DNA of 64,000 nt from Megaustenia siamemsis (taxonomy: Eukaryota > Mollusca > Gastropoda > Stylommatophora > Ariophantidae): positions 93,428,845 to 93,492,844 of the forward strand of contig JAVIAB010000124.1 of NCBI GenBank assembly GCA_032433765.1, written 5' to 3'. Below, one piece after another: positions 1 through 11,714 of the stretch. Position 1 is the stretch's first letter, and every line of letters starts with the position of its first letter. A program made the position numbers and the translations under genes. The notes under the pieces were generated by a model. It saw only the letters and a list, made by a program, of their open reading frames with translations. It did not search any database and was not told where the DNA came from.

Positions 1-2070
1 TGCTTTCTAATTGTACATACTGCTTTCTAAGTTACATAATGCTTTCTAACTTACATAGTGATTTGTAACTGTACATAATGCTTTCTAACTGTACATACTG
101 CTTTATAATTGTACGTACTGCTTTCTAACTGTACATAATGCTTTCTAACTTACATAGTGATTTCTAACTGTACATAATGCTTTTTAACTGTACATAATGC
201 TTTTTAACTTAAATAGTGCTTTCTAACTGAACATAATGGTTACTAAATTACATAGAGTTTTCTATCTGTACCTAATGCTTTTTAACTTACAAAATGCTTT
301 CTAACTGTACATAATGCTTTCTAACCTACATAGTGCTTTCTAAATGAACATACTGCTTTCTAACTTACATAGTGCTTTCTAACTGTACATAATGCTTTCT
401 AACTTACATAATGCTTTCTAACTGAACATAATGCTTTCTAACATACATAGCGCTTTCTAACTGAACATAATGCTTACTAACTTACATAGCGCTTTCTAAC
501 TGAACATAATGCTTTTTAACTTACATATTGCTTTCTAACTGTACCTAATGCTTTCTAACTTACATAATGCTTTCTAACTTACATAATGCTTTCTAACTGT
601 ATATATTGCTTTCTAAATGTACATAATGATTTCTAAATGTACATAATGCTTTCTAACTTTCATAATGCTATCTAAATGTACATAATGCCTTTTAAATTTC
701 ATAATGCTTTCTACCTGTACATAATGTTTTTTAAGTTACATAGTGCTTTTTAACTGTACATAATGTTTTTTAAATTACATAATGGTTTCTTATGGTACGT
801 AATACTTTCTAACTGTACATAAAGCTTTCTAACATACATATTGCTTTCTAACTGTACATAATGCTTTCTAACTTACATAGTGCTTTCTAACTGTACATAA
901 TGCTTTCTAACTGTTCATAATGCTTTCTAAATGTACATAATGCTTTCTAGCTTACATAATGCTTTCTAATTGTACATAATGCTTAATAAATTTTTATAAT
1001 GCTTTCTAACTGTATATATTGCTTTCTAAATGTACATAATGCTTTCTAAATGTACATAATGCTTTCTAACTTACATAATGCTTTCTAAATGAACATAACA
1101 CTTTCTAAATTACACAATGCTTTCTAACTGTACATAATGCTTTATAACTTACATAGTGCTTTCTAACTGTACATAATGCTTTCTAACTTACATAGTATCT
1201 TCTAATGGTACAAAATACTTTCTAACTGTGCATAATGCTTTCTAACTTACATATTGTTTTCTAACTGTACATAATGCTTTCTAACTGTACATAATGCTTT
1301 CTAATTGTACATAATGCTTTCTAACTGTACATAATGCTTTCTAACTGTACATAATGCTTTCTAACTGTACATAATGCTTTCTCAATTTAAATAATGCTTT
1401 CAACCTTACATAATGCATTTTAATGGTATATAATGCTTAATAACTTTTTATAATGCTTTGTAAGTGTACATAATGCTTTCTAACTACATAATGCTTTCTA
1501 TCTGTACATAATGCTTTCTAACTGTACATAATGCTTTCTAACTTACATAGTGCTTTCTAACTTACATAATGCTTTCTAACTGTATATAATGCTATCTAAC
1601 TGTACGTAATGCTTTCTAACTTGCATAGTGCTTTCTTACTGTACATAATGCTTTCTAACTTACATAGTGGTTTCTAACTGTACATAATGCTTTCAATCTG
1701 TACATAATGCTTTCTAACTGTACATAATGCTTTCTAAATGTACATAATGCTTTCTAACTGTATATAATGCTATCTAACTGTACGTAATGCTTTCTAACTT
1801 ACATAGTGCTTTCTTACTGTACATAATGCTTTCTAACTTACATAGTGGTTTCTGACTGTACATAATGCTTTCAAGCTGTACATAATGCTTTCAAGCTGTA
1901 CATAATGCTTTCTTACTGTACATAATGCTTTCTAACTTACATAGTGCTTTCTAACTTACATAATGCTTTCAAGCTGTATATAATGCTTTCTAACTGTACA
2001 TAATGCTTTCTAACTGTACATAATGCTTTCTAACTATACATTGTGCTTCCTAACTATACGTACTTATCAC
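1..2070. repeat. About 20-bp minisatellite array (TGCTTTCTAACTGTACATAA)
   Basis: Roughly one hundred imperfect units fill the window start. A 20-mer (TGCTTTCTAACTGTACATAA) and a 19-mer variant (TGCTTTCTAACTTACATAG) are interspersed. Units diverge towards the right end. The array continues off the left edge. Confidence 0.95.
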
Positions 2071-2589
2071 TTACCTAACTGTATTCTAACTATACATAGT
2101 TACTTACCATTTTCCTGTAACACAAAGCTGTTTCCTTTCTGACAATGTAGCGAAATACCGTAATATAAATTACATTTAAATATTGTGATAATAAATATCT
2201 ATATGTTCAGATAACATCTTTAATAGATTTGGTTGATTAATTACATTCTTGTTGCTATGTTCAGCTTTCTATCTTTGTTTACGCTCAATGTTAATTATTA
2301 TCATTTCATACAAATGGATATTTAAAGTAGAACAATGCCCAGTCTTCTTATTTATTGCTTGGAAACTTAGAAACGTCACAACACAGTACATGAACTCTGT
2401 ACAATGACAATAGTTCCTGGATCTATATTAGAACAATATCATAAACCAAAAGGAGTTATTATTGTTACGTTGTTGTTCTGCTGGCAGCTGAATCCATCCA
2501 ATTTATTTGTTTTCTTTTTGTTACTTTATGTTATGTTACTTCTATTCATTACTTTTTGTTTAACTTTATGTTGTTACTTCTGTTTGTTC
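2071..2589. other. Unassigned AT-rich DNA
   Basis: No gene or recognised repeat is visible. The open frame from 2404 is hydrophobic by base composition and its 3' half is antisense to LINE-B. Confidence 0.5.
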
Positions 2590-3607
2590 ATCATCATCAA
2601 GTACCGGGCCTACTGGCGTAGGTTATCAAGTCTCTCCACAACTTTCCATCTCGACAGTTCTTTATCATTTCCCTTGTTGACCTTCTGCCAAGCCATTCTC
2701 TTAAGCTGTCTGGTATTTTTTCTCTTTGATTCCCTCTATCTCTTTGTCCCTCAATTTTCCCAGTTGTTACAATTTATTCCACTTGTTCTCTTCTCATTAC
2801 ATGGCAAAAAAATTATGATTGTTTCTTCCTAATATTGGAAATTAGCTCTCTTTTTCCTTTGACCTCTTTCAGAACATTTTCATTACTCTTCTTAGCTGCC
2901 CAAGGTATTCTCAACATTCTTCTGTAAAACCAAATTTCTACAGACTCCAGTGATTTTCTTATCAGTTGTCCTATTGTCCATGATTCACATCCATTTGTTA
3001 AGACTGGCTCTACATAACATTTAAGAACTCTTTCTCTTGTTTCTATTGTCAAAAATGGATTGCATAGTATCTTCCTCATTTTTTGGAAAGCTGCTTTTGT
3101 CTGAGTCATTCTGCATCTCACCTATTTTGTACATCTTCCGTCTGAGATTAACAAAGTTCTCAAATATTTAAATTCATTTACCTGTTTTAATATTGTTCCA
3201 CTTGTCTTTATTTTGCACTGAGATAATGTCTTTTTCTTTGTTGTTACCTTTACTTCTGTCTTTTTGCTATTAAGGCTGAGTCCTTTATTTCTGCTTTCTT
3301 TCACTATGATGTCCAACATTTCATGTAACTCATTTTCACTCTTACCGATTAATACTGTATCATCAGCATACCATAGATTATGTATATTATGACCTTCAAT
3401 TGTTATTTCACGCATGCCCCAATGTGGATCTTAAAATAATCTCACTATAAATATGAAACAAATCTGGTGACAGCACACAACATTGTCTAACACCCTGTTT
3501 TATTTGTTGAAACATTCCCAATTGGTTTCCATTTCTTTTGGCCGCTGTTTGTTGCCAGTACATGTTCTTTATTATTCTTAGATCTTTGCTGTCTACGTTT
3601 ATGTGGT
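2590..3607 (-). mobile_element. LINE-B fragment: RT palm to 3' end, frameshifted
   Basis: Read on the minus strand this non-LTR retrotransposon remnant contains KDLRIIKNMYWQQTA, a motif B' variant GVRQCC (usually GVRQGC), the YADD catalytic motif in NLWYADDTVLIG, and the C-terminal block GCESWTIGQ...WFYRRMLRIPW. Stops and frameshifts separate the pieces. The 3' end finishes in a (TGA)n tail, seen here as CATCATCATCAAG near 2600. The clade looks RTE-like but is not certain. Confidence 0.8.
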
Positions 3608-4214
3608 GATTTATGATTGTTCAAAGACGTTATGACGGTGGTTTTCTGTTGCCTTCCGTCGGTTTGTTTACGGTTGGCTCGGCTAGCCTTTGGCTAAAAA
3701 GTTTCACCCACAAGGCAGTGGGGTTGTTTTCTTCGGGGTACCCTCCCTTAGTCTTTTACTCTCCCAAGCAGCAAGGCAGCAGGGCATCCACAAGTTGTAC
3801 TGTTTACTGCATACTGTAGCAGGTTCTGTTTGTTACTTTATGTTTAACTTCATGTTATGTTACTTCTGTCTGTTACTCTTTGTTTAACTTTATGTTATAT
3901 TACACCTGTTGATGTTATCTTTCGTTTTTGTTCTGTTTTTTTTTTTTTGACGGAGTCCCTTTTTGAAGTGATGTCTTGTTCAGCTTTACTCTAGGTCGCT
4001 AATTTTGTCAGTACGGTCTCAGATTGCAGCTCCGATTTAATAAAACATCATTGTTTTCAAAGAATCCCGTCTTCAAAATTTGAATTTTAAAATAAAAATG
4101 CACCGTGTTTGAGAATTACTAAACATGAACAGCTTTAACATAAATAATGTCAATGTTTAAATTTAAGACATGAAGTCATGCTGCCTTTTTTATAACTGAA
4201 TACCTACAGCGTTG
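3608..4214. other. Unassigned DNA between LINE-B and SINE-I
   Basis: It holds T-rich sequence with duplicated TTACTTTATGTTTAACTT-like motifs at 3835-3895. No coding exon is recognised. Confidence 0.4.
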
Positions 4215-4390
4215 ATACACAGCCATTAATGGGTACCGGATTTTTTTTCTGGGAAAGTAAAGCGGCACGGGCGTAATACCGACCACATTACCCCAAAAAT
4301 CATGTGCCGAAGGTCTGTCACATTTATGGTCACTAACACCATATTCCCTATACGTCACTTGGCGTGACGGGGGTACTTTACTTTTTACTA
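4215..4390 (+). mobile_element. SINE-I copy, 5' truncated
   Basis: The body and 3' end of SINE-I are present, from AATGGGTACCGG through GTAAAGCGGCACGGGCGTAA and CACTAACACCATATT to GTACTTTACTTTTT. The tRNA-like head is missing. Confidence 0.8.
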
Positions 4391-4908
4391 CATACATACA
4401 AACTTAAGTATACGTTTATATATTTATATATGCTCCAATTTATAAAGGGAATAATTTATGCACACATACATATAAACGTGTAGATATGCCTACACTGCAC
4501 ACACAGTCATATATATATATATATATATATTTATTTATTTATTTATATATATGTATATGTATATATATGTACGTGAATACGGGCATGGTGAGGTGTATGT
4601 GAGTGCGTCCGTGCTTATGTGCGATTGTGTTTGTGTGCACATATGATTGAGTGCGCATTCGTGCGTATATGTGTATGTAGTCTTATTGTAATCTCTTACT
4701 GGAGACTGACTGACCTAGTGTTTTACGAACGTGCCTTTCTGAGCTGCCCATTCTTACATTCAGTTAAACGAAAGAAAGAAACAACTATATGAATCAATCG
4801 CCATACATTACGCCACATTCTTTTGTAAACACTTATCAACTATTAGCCATCCAGTTTGCAGCGATAATCAATGCTCGTATAATTCAGTAAACATCAATCA
4901 TTATTTCA
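4391..4908. other. GPCR-1 3' flank with (AT)n and TG-rich simple sequence
   Basis: An (AT)n/(TTTA)n tract lies at about 4508-4570 and purine/pyrimidine-alternating GTGT-rich sequence at 4570-4680. No gene is seen. Confidence 0.5.
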
Positions 4909-5513
4909 TTATTCCAGGCAGACTATTCTTTCAAAAATCTTCATTAAGGCTTTTCGGTAGGCACTACTCATATGAAAATAAATAAATATGTTTATTGAGA
5001 AGTTTATACTTTCCAGAACAAATCCAAAACCAGAAACTACTACTGATATGTTGTAGTACTTACCATGAATGAGAAGATCTGGTATTAAACCTGCTGCCAA
5101 TGTATTTACATTAACTGGAATAAAACAAACAATAAAAAGAGTTGAAATCATCACAACCATTTTGGCTGCTTTCTGGTTACGGCTGGAGATTCTGTCATCC
5201 TGACTACCAGCGATGGATTGTCTCCATTTTGATTGGCTCTTGTCTTAAGTTTAATTGAAAGTATTAAAGTGCAAATAACAATAATAAAAAAGGCACCAAA
5301 AGGTATTAACAAGTTATTAATAGCGAAAGAAATCATTTCTACTTTTACTCGATCTTCTGTAGAAATCATAACAATCAGAGTTTTGTTTCTAATAGAAGAA
5401 AACGTCAATCCAAGTTTGTTGACAGCGTAAACGGGAGTTCCACTGAAGAAGAACATCATGAATAAACAAACGGTGATCACTGCTGTTCGTTTTGGAGTAA
5501 TGAGATCTTTTAT
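4909..5513 (-). pseudogene. GPCR-1 exon 3 (TM4-TM7) with a frameshift
   Basis: After acceptor TTTCAG the exon begins IKDLITPKR and runs through TM4, the second extracellular loop and TM5, then loses frame at about 5229-5251. The downstream frame carries NQKAAKMVVMIST (start of TM6), FIVCFIPVN, and TM7 ending NIFIYFHMSS, with the stop at 4909-4911. The spacer between the conserved CTT and TGG codons is 20 nt here and 15 nt in GPCR-2, a non-multiple-of-three difference. Confidence 0.78.
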
Positions 5514-6374
5514 CTGAAAGTTTAGACAATTATAGTAGATTTATTCAAAATGCAAGTTAATGTATTTACATATACTGTAAATGTCGTAAATAGTTATTAT
5601 AATGCAATCAAACATTAAATATAAGGTGACAAATAAATTAATGATATATATAATTTTCTGTTCATGGAATCGGTTTCGCTGCAGTCTGGAGTTTCTGCAT
5701 ATCTGATACGTCCCTCCTAGGGGCGATGGCCCCAGACGCATTCCATCGAAAAGAAAAGAGTGCATAGTAACTTCCTCATTAAGGATTTGTGAAAAAAACA
5801 AATTATAAAAAAAAAACAAGCAAAAATGGTTAAGTGACACCGTTAATCCTTGAAACAAAAAAAAGGGTTACATGTGCTGCCATTGTTCACTGTCGGTTGT
5901 GTCGTTAGCAAGATTAAACTCCCAGCAAATCCATAGATGACTGAATAGTCCACAATTTTAAATGTGATTTCTGAAAAGAGAACACTCACTACCACTTAAT
6001 TAATACATTCAATTGTTTTAATGTCCTGCCAATCGTTATGAATTGCTCACATTGTATCGGTAACTAAAAGAGAAACACGGCGCAACTTAACGCTACTTTC
6101 AAGGTACAGTGGTTACTCCAAATCCAGACTTGTGACCATTATTTATGTCACCAATGATGACGCAAAGTACTCGTATTACTGATATCACACGACATATAAT
6201 CTTGCTTGAGTAGCCATCATGTTGCCTTATACATCCAAGTTCAATTGGTTATAAGGTATCGGTACTAAACGATTTCTCAGTGAATAAGTGCCCATTGTTA
6301 ACTGCTTCCGTTTTAGTTACTATATGTCGGTTTATGTTTCACGTTTTAATAATTGTTATTCTAGTTCATAAAGG
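5514..6374. other. GPCR-1 intron 2, left part
   Basis: This is intronic sequence under the proposed gene model. No repeat family or coding segment is recognised. Confidence 0.45.
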
Positions 6375-6630
6375 GAGCTCTTAAAAAAACATTAGAAAGG
6401 TGCAATCAACATTTTTCGGTCATGAGAAGAGAAAAGTTGGAATACTTGGTTACAACTGACAAAATAAAAGGAAGGAGAGATCGCGGACGACAAAGAGAGA
6501 AAATACTGGATAACTTGGTGTCATGGCATGGAAAATAGTCAACAACAGAACAGATACGATGCTCTGTAGATAGAAGATTGTGGAGGGACATGATCACCTA
6601 CGCCAACCGGTATGGCACATGATGATGATG
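6375..6630 (+). mobile_element. LINE-B2 3' end fragment
   Basis: The sequence matches the intact-looking 40855-41290 copy (FFGHIMRRGKLEYLVTT region, then QREKILD, WHGK and LWRDMI) but with frameshifts and an in-frame stop. It ends in (ATG)n. It lies in GPCR-1 intron 2. Confidence 0.75.
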
Positions 6631-6779
6631 AGAATGTTCATACGAAGATGAGATGCACATTGAGTATTCATTTTTTTTTTATTGCAATCAGTTTTCCTGC
6701 AAAATCATTCATCTATGGGCTATGCCCCCAGACGTTGGATATCATGTCATTCCATAATCCTCATTTGTGTGCGTTGTAC

Positions 6780-7195
6780 TACAGTTCAGGTGCAGAAACA
6801 TGGACATTAGACAAGAATCAGAACACAAAATTAAGCCTTTGTAATGTGGATTTATAGCCGAATAGAAATAATTGGATGGAATGAATAGAAAACAAACGAT
6901 GATGTTTTAAAACAAATAAAAATGAAATGAGAACTACTAAACACAATTCAAACAAGATAAATGAGATTTTTAGGGCATGTTAAAAGGCACAAAATCCTAC
7001 TAAAAGTAATCTTTGAAGGGAAAAGCATGTTAAAAGAGGCAAAGGCAGAACAAGACAAACTTTGACGAGTAACATCAAAAAGATGGGCAAGTCAGTTTAT
7101 GACAACCTGCACGATCAAACACAAGAAACAGATTGGAATGGCGCTCCATGGTAGTCAACCTTCGATGCGGAGACGAATCTCAATGATCATGACTG
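6780..7195 (+). mobile_element. LINE-C 3' end fragment
   Basis: Degenerate copy of the LINE-C C-terminus. ETWTLDKN, a WIYSRI-like segment and the region encoding ILEGKIQGKR are recognisable, ending in the shared GCGCTCCATGGTAGTCAACC block. Confidence 0.7.
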
Positions 7196-7439
7196 CAGTT
7201 ACACTGTTATTTTTTTTCCTCGTGCGACGCCATCAGCTATTCCAGTATCTTTTTTTTTTCCTTTTGTATGCCTTTCACTTTCCTACCTTCTATTTTGTTC
7301 AGTTGTTATTATTTCAGCCCACACTACTACACTCACGCCGCACAAATCTTTCCAGATTTGCACCTAATGGTATCTCCTTGTTTGATTGTTGTTGCTCTTC
7401 CGGCAACTAGGTGTACACAATTGTAATGTGTTTAAACTG

Positions 7440-8290
7440 ATATGATTATAATGTTAATGTTGTTTGGGGTTATGCCATGTGACTCTTGTCCCTATTGATG
7501 TGGTGGGGTTATGTTTTGTGACTTGTGCCCTTATTGATGACGGGGTTATGTTTTGTGACTTGTGCCTTTATTGATGACGGGGTTATGTTTTTTTTTTACT
7601 TTTGTCTTTATTGATGTGATGGGGTTTTGTTTTGTGGATTGTGCCCTTATTGATGACGGGTTTATGTTTTGTGACTTGTGCCTTTATTGATGACGGGGTT
7701 ATGTTGTGTGACTTGTGCCTTTATTGATGACGGGATTATGTGTTTTTTTTTTACTTTTGTCTTTATTGATGCGGTGGGGTTATGTTTTGTGACTTGTGAC
7801 CTTATTGATGACGGGGTTATGTTTTGTGACTTGTGCCCTTATTGATGACGGGGTTATGTTTTGTGACTTGTGCCTTTATTGATGACGGGGTTATGTTTTG
7901 TGACTTGTGCCCTTATTGATGACGGGGTTATGTTTTGTGACTTGTGCCCTTATTGATGACTGTGTTATGTTTTTTTACTTGTGTCTTTATTGATGTGGTG
8001 GGGTTATATTTTGTAATTTGTGCCCTTATTGATCTGATGGGTTTATGTCTTGTGACTTTTGTCAATATTCATGTGACGTGGTTATGCCTTGTGATTTGTA
8101 TCCTTATTGATGTGACGGGGTTATGTATCTTTTAACTCTTGCCTTATTGATGTGACGGGGTTACATATCTTTTAACTCTTGCCTTATTGATGTGACGGAG
8201 TTACATATCTTTTAACTCTTGCCTTATTGATGTGACGGGGTTACATATCTTTTAACTCTTGCCTTATTGATGTAAAGGGGTTGCAACAAT
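7440..8290. repeat. About 38-bp minisatellite in GPCR-1 intron 2
   Basis: Units of the form GTTATGTTTTGTGACTTGTG followed by CCCTTATTGATGACGGG repeat about twenty times. The last units (8105-8285) switch to a variant with ACATATCTTTTAACTCTTG. The open frame at 7944 is an artefact of this array. Confidence 0.92.
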
Positions 8291-8817
8291 ATTATTCATT
8301 TACCGGCTTTTGCTGCAACCTTTGAAGCTTGTCCACCCATGTTGATGATACATTTCTACATACATGTATTTTGTATCACCAATTCCTATCTCTTCGAAAA
8401 AAAAATTGAAATATTTATCTAGCTGGTCAGTTCTGATACAGGCTAGATCTTTTATGTGAACCAGTTGAATCGAGGTTTTTACCAGTTTATGGTCTCTGAT
8501 CTTGATGAGAGACCTATGTTCTCGTGGATATTTTTTTTCCATAAAGCAAGAATTGGGAAACCCATTTCTTATATATATATGCTGTAAATTATAATAATTT
8601 ATTTTAAAAGATTAATTACACTTTTTGTGTACATTTTAATAAAGGAAAACATACGAAGGATGTAGAGTTAGTATTATATTAAATCTCTTAAGAGAGAGAA
8701 ATAGAGATTGGTAACAGGGCAAACATACTGAAATAGAACATTTTAAAACAGACAAATCGAAAAGAATATTCATGTCAACAACAGATTATGATTAATTTAC
8801 TGAAATCAAAGTACAAC
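8291..8817. other. GPCR-1 intron 2, right part
   Basis: A minus-strand open frame at 8300-8542 is not recognised; it might be a retroelement relic because of its position among repeats, but I see no motif. The rest is AT-rich. Confidence 0.35.
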
Positions 8818-9032
8818 CTTCAATGGGGCTGTTATACACAAACATCTCTCCAGGGTAATCATGGCTGTGATACAACTGCTGACTCGGGTGAATGACACAT
8901 GTGGCATTGCTGATGTCAAATACATGACATCTGCAGGTTCAAATGGCAAGTCTGCTGCCGAGAATGCTGGTGTTACACTTAAGCATGCCCAAGCCATCGT
9001 TAGTAGACTTCCTAAATCTGAAACTGCTAAAG
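8818..9032 (-). CDS. GPCR-1 exon 2 (TM2-TM3, ERC)
   Basis: The acceptor TTTTTTAG precedes the exon and the donor GTTGTAC follows it. The exon encodes LAVSDLGS of TM2 (the conserved Asp is present), the first extracellular loop, TM3, and LERCLCI in place of the usual DRY, ending at APLK in phase 0. Its 215-nt length matches the other two genes exactly. Confidence 0.82.
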
Positions 9033-9163
9033 CTAAAAAAGATGTATGTGTCAATAGGGACTCAAATTTTAGTTTGTTCTTTAATGAAATGTTAATAAAT
9101 AATTTTAAAAATAATATCTCATGAGATCCCTATTTTTTGTCCCTTTCGAGATGAAGACCGTAA

Positions 9164-9206
9164 GTCGGACATAGTTTCTAGACAGAAATTCTAGACTGTG
9201 TCCGAC
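9164..9206. repeat. Hairpin-forming inverted repeat
   Basis: The arms GTCGGACATAG and CTGTGTCCGAC pair, continuing through TCTAGA on both sides, around a loop of about 7 nt. It abuts LINE-F in GPCR-1 intron 1. Confidence 0.75.
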
Positions 9207-9500
9207 GATCTTTGTTATTAAGCGTCAGAGACCCTGCACATGACCTGTTTGTATCTCCTCGTCACACGAATCATTTCTGAGCCAGTTACTCAATCTCATC
9301 GAGCGAGCTGATGCCTGCTATTTTTGCCTCTCGTCTCAATGTTCTTTTTAGTTTTTTTTGTCTGGGTTGATCTCTTTTTCTTTTATTCTCTGATGCCCAC
9401 GTAAGGGTATGCTTTGAAATTATCTTGCTTCTTCTCATAACATGACCATCTTATTAATACTTTCTTATCTTGATTAAAGTTGATGATTAATGAATGATTT
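9200..9500 (-). mobile_element. LINE-F C-terminal fragment
   Basis: On the minus strand it encodes LKRTLRREAKIAGISSLDEI, resembling the copies at 22930 and 38210 (RPRETLK/RPKETLKRTL). It is the C-terminal tail of a non-LTR retrotransposon, inactive. Confidence 0.55.
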
Positions 9501-9799
9501 GTCATTTTTCTTATTTACTAATCTCTGTACTGTTAAGAAAGCGAAATTGTGTTCAAATGCTTATGTCACAAGAAATACGGAGGCATTGGGATGTTCAAGG
9601 GTGTTTACAGCGCACAATCGAAGATAGCAGATGAAATGTTGGGCATTGTGGAGAAGTGATTTAGTTTCTAAAGGTGGACAGTGTCCAGATAATAGAATAC
9701 AATACGTAGAAAGACCATAAACGTCTAATTAGGGTTGTATTATACTCATGTCTATCCAATTTTGAAGATCTGTATATTTTATATTATCCAATTTTTTTG

Positions 9800-10275
9800 T
9801 ATTGAATATTGTCCGACAAAGAAATAACTCTGGAGGCAAAACGGGCACTCTACAATACACTCTCCATCCTAACGTTGTGCTACAAATTCATGGACCCTAG
9901 ATGCAAGAACAATAAGAAAATAACCTATACTAAGATTAAACATAATAGACGAATGACAGGGACCAGCCTGAGAGATAGGATCAGAAATAAAGAACTGAGG
10001 GGAAAAATAAAAGCTTTGAATGACCCTCGCCATAGAATATACAATAAAAACATATAAAATAGTTCGCCACGTGACAAGGTAGAAAGATCAAAACACAGCA
10101 CAATAAGCTATAAACTTTGCGAGAATACCAGACCTAAAGGCCGACCACGGAAAAGATGGATTGATGGAATATTAGACCCCATTGGAAACATAGCAGCAGA
10201 GGCGAAGAGAATAGCAATAGACCTTAAGTTATATCTACCATCGACTTGAAATGCAAATGGGGAAGGAAAGAACAA
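9800..10275 (+). mobile_element. LINE-E C-terminal fragment
   Basis: The open frame at 9809 starts DKEITLEAKRALYNT and continues to NRRMTGTSLRDRIRNKELR, matching the LINE-E copies at 19265 and 47990. The later frame has GRPRKRWIDGIL-like and LYLPST segments. Frameshifts are present. Confidence 0.75.
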
Positions 10276-10516
10276 GTATGTTTTATACATTCAAAGAAAA
10301 ATGTGGTCTGTGACATTATAATGTCATTTTTAAATATCAGCATTTACTTCATGTCTGGCATATGCCAGGGGGACTTAGGGGACTTAAGAATAAAGGCTGC
10401 TGGTCCAGAGCAGTCGTCATGAGATAGTTATGCCTTTCATTTTAATGTAAACCATCAATGTAATTTTGAATTAAAGCATTAAATGTCCCAACACTAGACC
10501 ACAACATATATGACTA

Positions 10517-11347
10517 TAGTTCGTTCTCAAATTCGTGCCCACAGAGATGATCAATTATCTCGGAAAATGATGAATTTCTGTAATTTTTGTTTTCATGAAA
10601 TCTTATTTTTTTCACCGACCTTCAGATTTTATAACATTTAAGTACAAAGGTAGTCTGAATTTTGCACAAATCGTTTTTTGGTATATAATTTTAGGAAAAT
10701 ATCAAATCGCGTGCTCTAAACTTTAGATTTTACTGTACCTTATGTTAATTTTCTAACAGTGCAAGCCAAAGGCGTATCCGTATTACATTGAATAGTAATA
10801 TAACCGACCCCTTTTAGATTCCTTGCAAAAGTGCATGTACAATAACACAGTTACCGTTTGCATAGTGATGAATTTACACTTTTCTCTCTTCATAGTTTTA
10901 AAAATCAAGTAGTCACTTCACAACAGCTTACAAATTATCACACATACATGAGTATTCATTAATAGTAAATATTTTGTGAAAATACGCCTCTGGACCAAAT
11001 GAAATTACCAAAAAAAACAACCTCGGAGTGGCGTTGGTCTTACAAGTTAAGAGTGCGAAACGGTGCTAAGATTGTGTGGAGAGCACATTAAATTTGTCTT
11101 TTTAATTGGTGAGTTGATTGCAGCAAATGTGTATATTGTAAAATCTTAAAATTTAGGACAAGCAAGAAAATCATATGTTTATATTCCTCAAATAAGTAAA
11201 AATCTTTCCTAAATGTATGACAGTAATGGCAAAAACTCAGACTGAAGGTGGGTGAAAAAATAAGATTTCACGAAAAAAAATTACAGAAATGTATCAGTTT
11301 CCGAGATAATTAATCAACTCTGTATGCACGAATTTGTGAACGAACTA
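10517..11347. mobile_element. MITE with about 110-bp terminal inverted repeats, TA-flanked
   Basis: The left end (TAGTTCGTTCTCAAATTCGTG) is repeated in inverted orientation at the right end (CACGAATTTGTGAACGAACTA). Similarity continues inward about 110 bp, including CTCGGAAA, TTTCTGTAATTTTT and AAATCTTATTTTTT. Both ends are flanked by TA, and the wider flank is itself symmetrical (GAC/GTC). No transposase frame lies inside, so it is a non-autonomous DNA transposon of about 0.83 kb in GPCR-1 intron 1. The superfamily is unknown; TA target sites suggest Tc1/mariner-like mobilisation. Confidence 0.8.
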
Positions 11348-11536
11348 TAGTCGTCAACCTCAATGTTATTTATCTCCTCTAACTTATTGGATGAGGCGCA
11401 ATTTTTGTCAGTTTAGTCGACTCGAGAGCAGCAAGGTCCATGCCACATCTATTACACAACTATCGTTTCCTTTTTTAAATTTGAAGACTAAATAAAAACA
11501 CAACTTTGCACACTTATGCTTACAGCAGTTATGTAC

Positions 11537-11714
11537 CTAAAAGACTGATATTTACAGAATCCTCAAATCCTTGTTTGGTGAAGCAGATAATGTTGATGGT
11601 GTTTGTTACCATACCAAAGATATTGATCACCTGACATAACACAGCAATGACAACCCAGATGTAAACCTGCATTGCTGTGTTACTTATACCGGATTCGTCT
11701 CCTTGTGCGTCCAT
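11537..11714 (-). CDS. GPCR-1 exon 1 (N-terminus, TM1)
   Basis: The ATG at 11714-11712 opens a frame ending at a donor (TTTTAG, then GTACAT) after 178 nt, phase 1. It encodes a short extracellular N-terminus, TM1 with the TNTINIICF signature, and the intracellular KQGFEDSVNISLL motif shared by all three paralogues. No signal peptide is visible, as is usual for class A receptors. Confidence 0.78.

Larger units (their letters stand above)
4909..11714 (-). pseudogene. GPCR-1: chemosensory-receptor-like rhodopsin-class GPCR, three exons, frameshifted
   Basis: This is a seven-transmembrane receptor gene read on the minus strand. Its exons are 11714-11537 (N-terminus and TM1), 9032-8818 (TM2, TM3 and the ERC motif) and 5513-4909 (TM4 to TM7). 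Splice sites fit GT-AG: donors follow 11537 and 8818, and acceptors precede 9032 and 5513. Exon 2 is 215 nt, as in the two paralogues. In exon 3 the TM4-TM5 part and the TM6-TM7 part lie in different frames. The shift falls at about 5229-5251 in the third cytoplasmic loop, where GPCR-2 has a continuous frame through SKWRR. The TM6 frame then runs normally to a stop at 4909. If real, the shift would remove TM6 and TM7; an assembly error or an unrecognised short intron could also explain it. The resemblance to the sea-slug chemosensory receptor family is from recall. Ligand and G protein cannot be inferred. Confidence 0.72.

Noticed and set aside
2404..2832. Hydrophobic 142-codon frame as a membrane protein
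   Set aside because: Its 3' half is the antisense of LINE-B and the remainder is T-rich, which produces Leu/Phe runs without selection.
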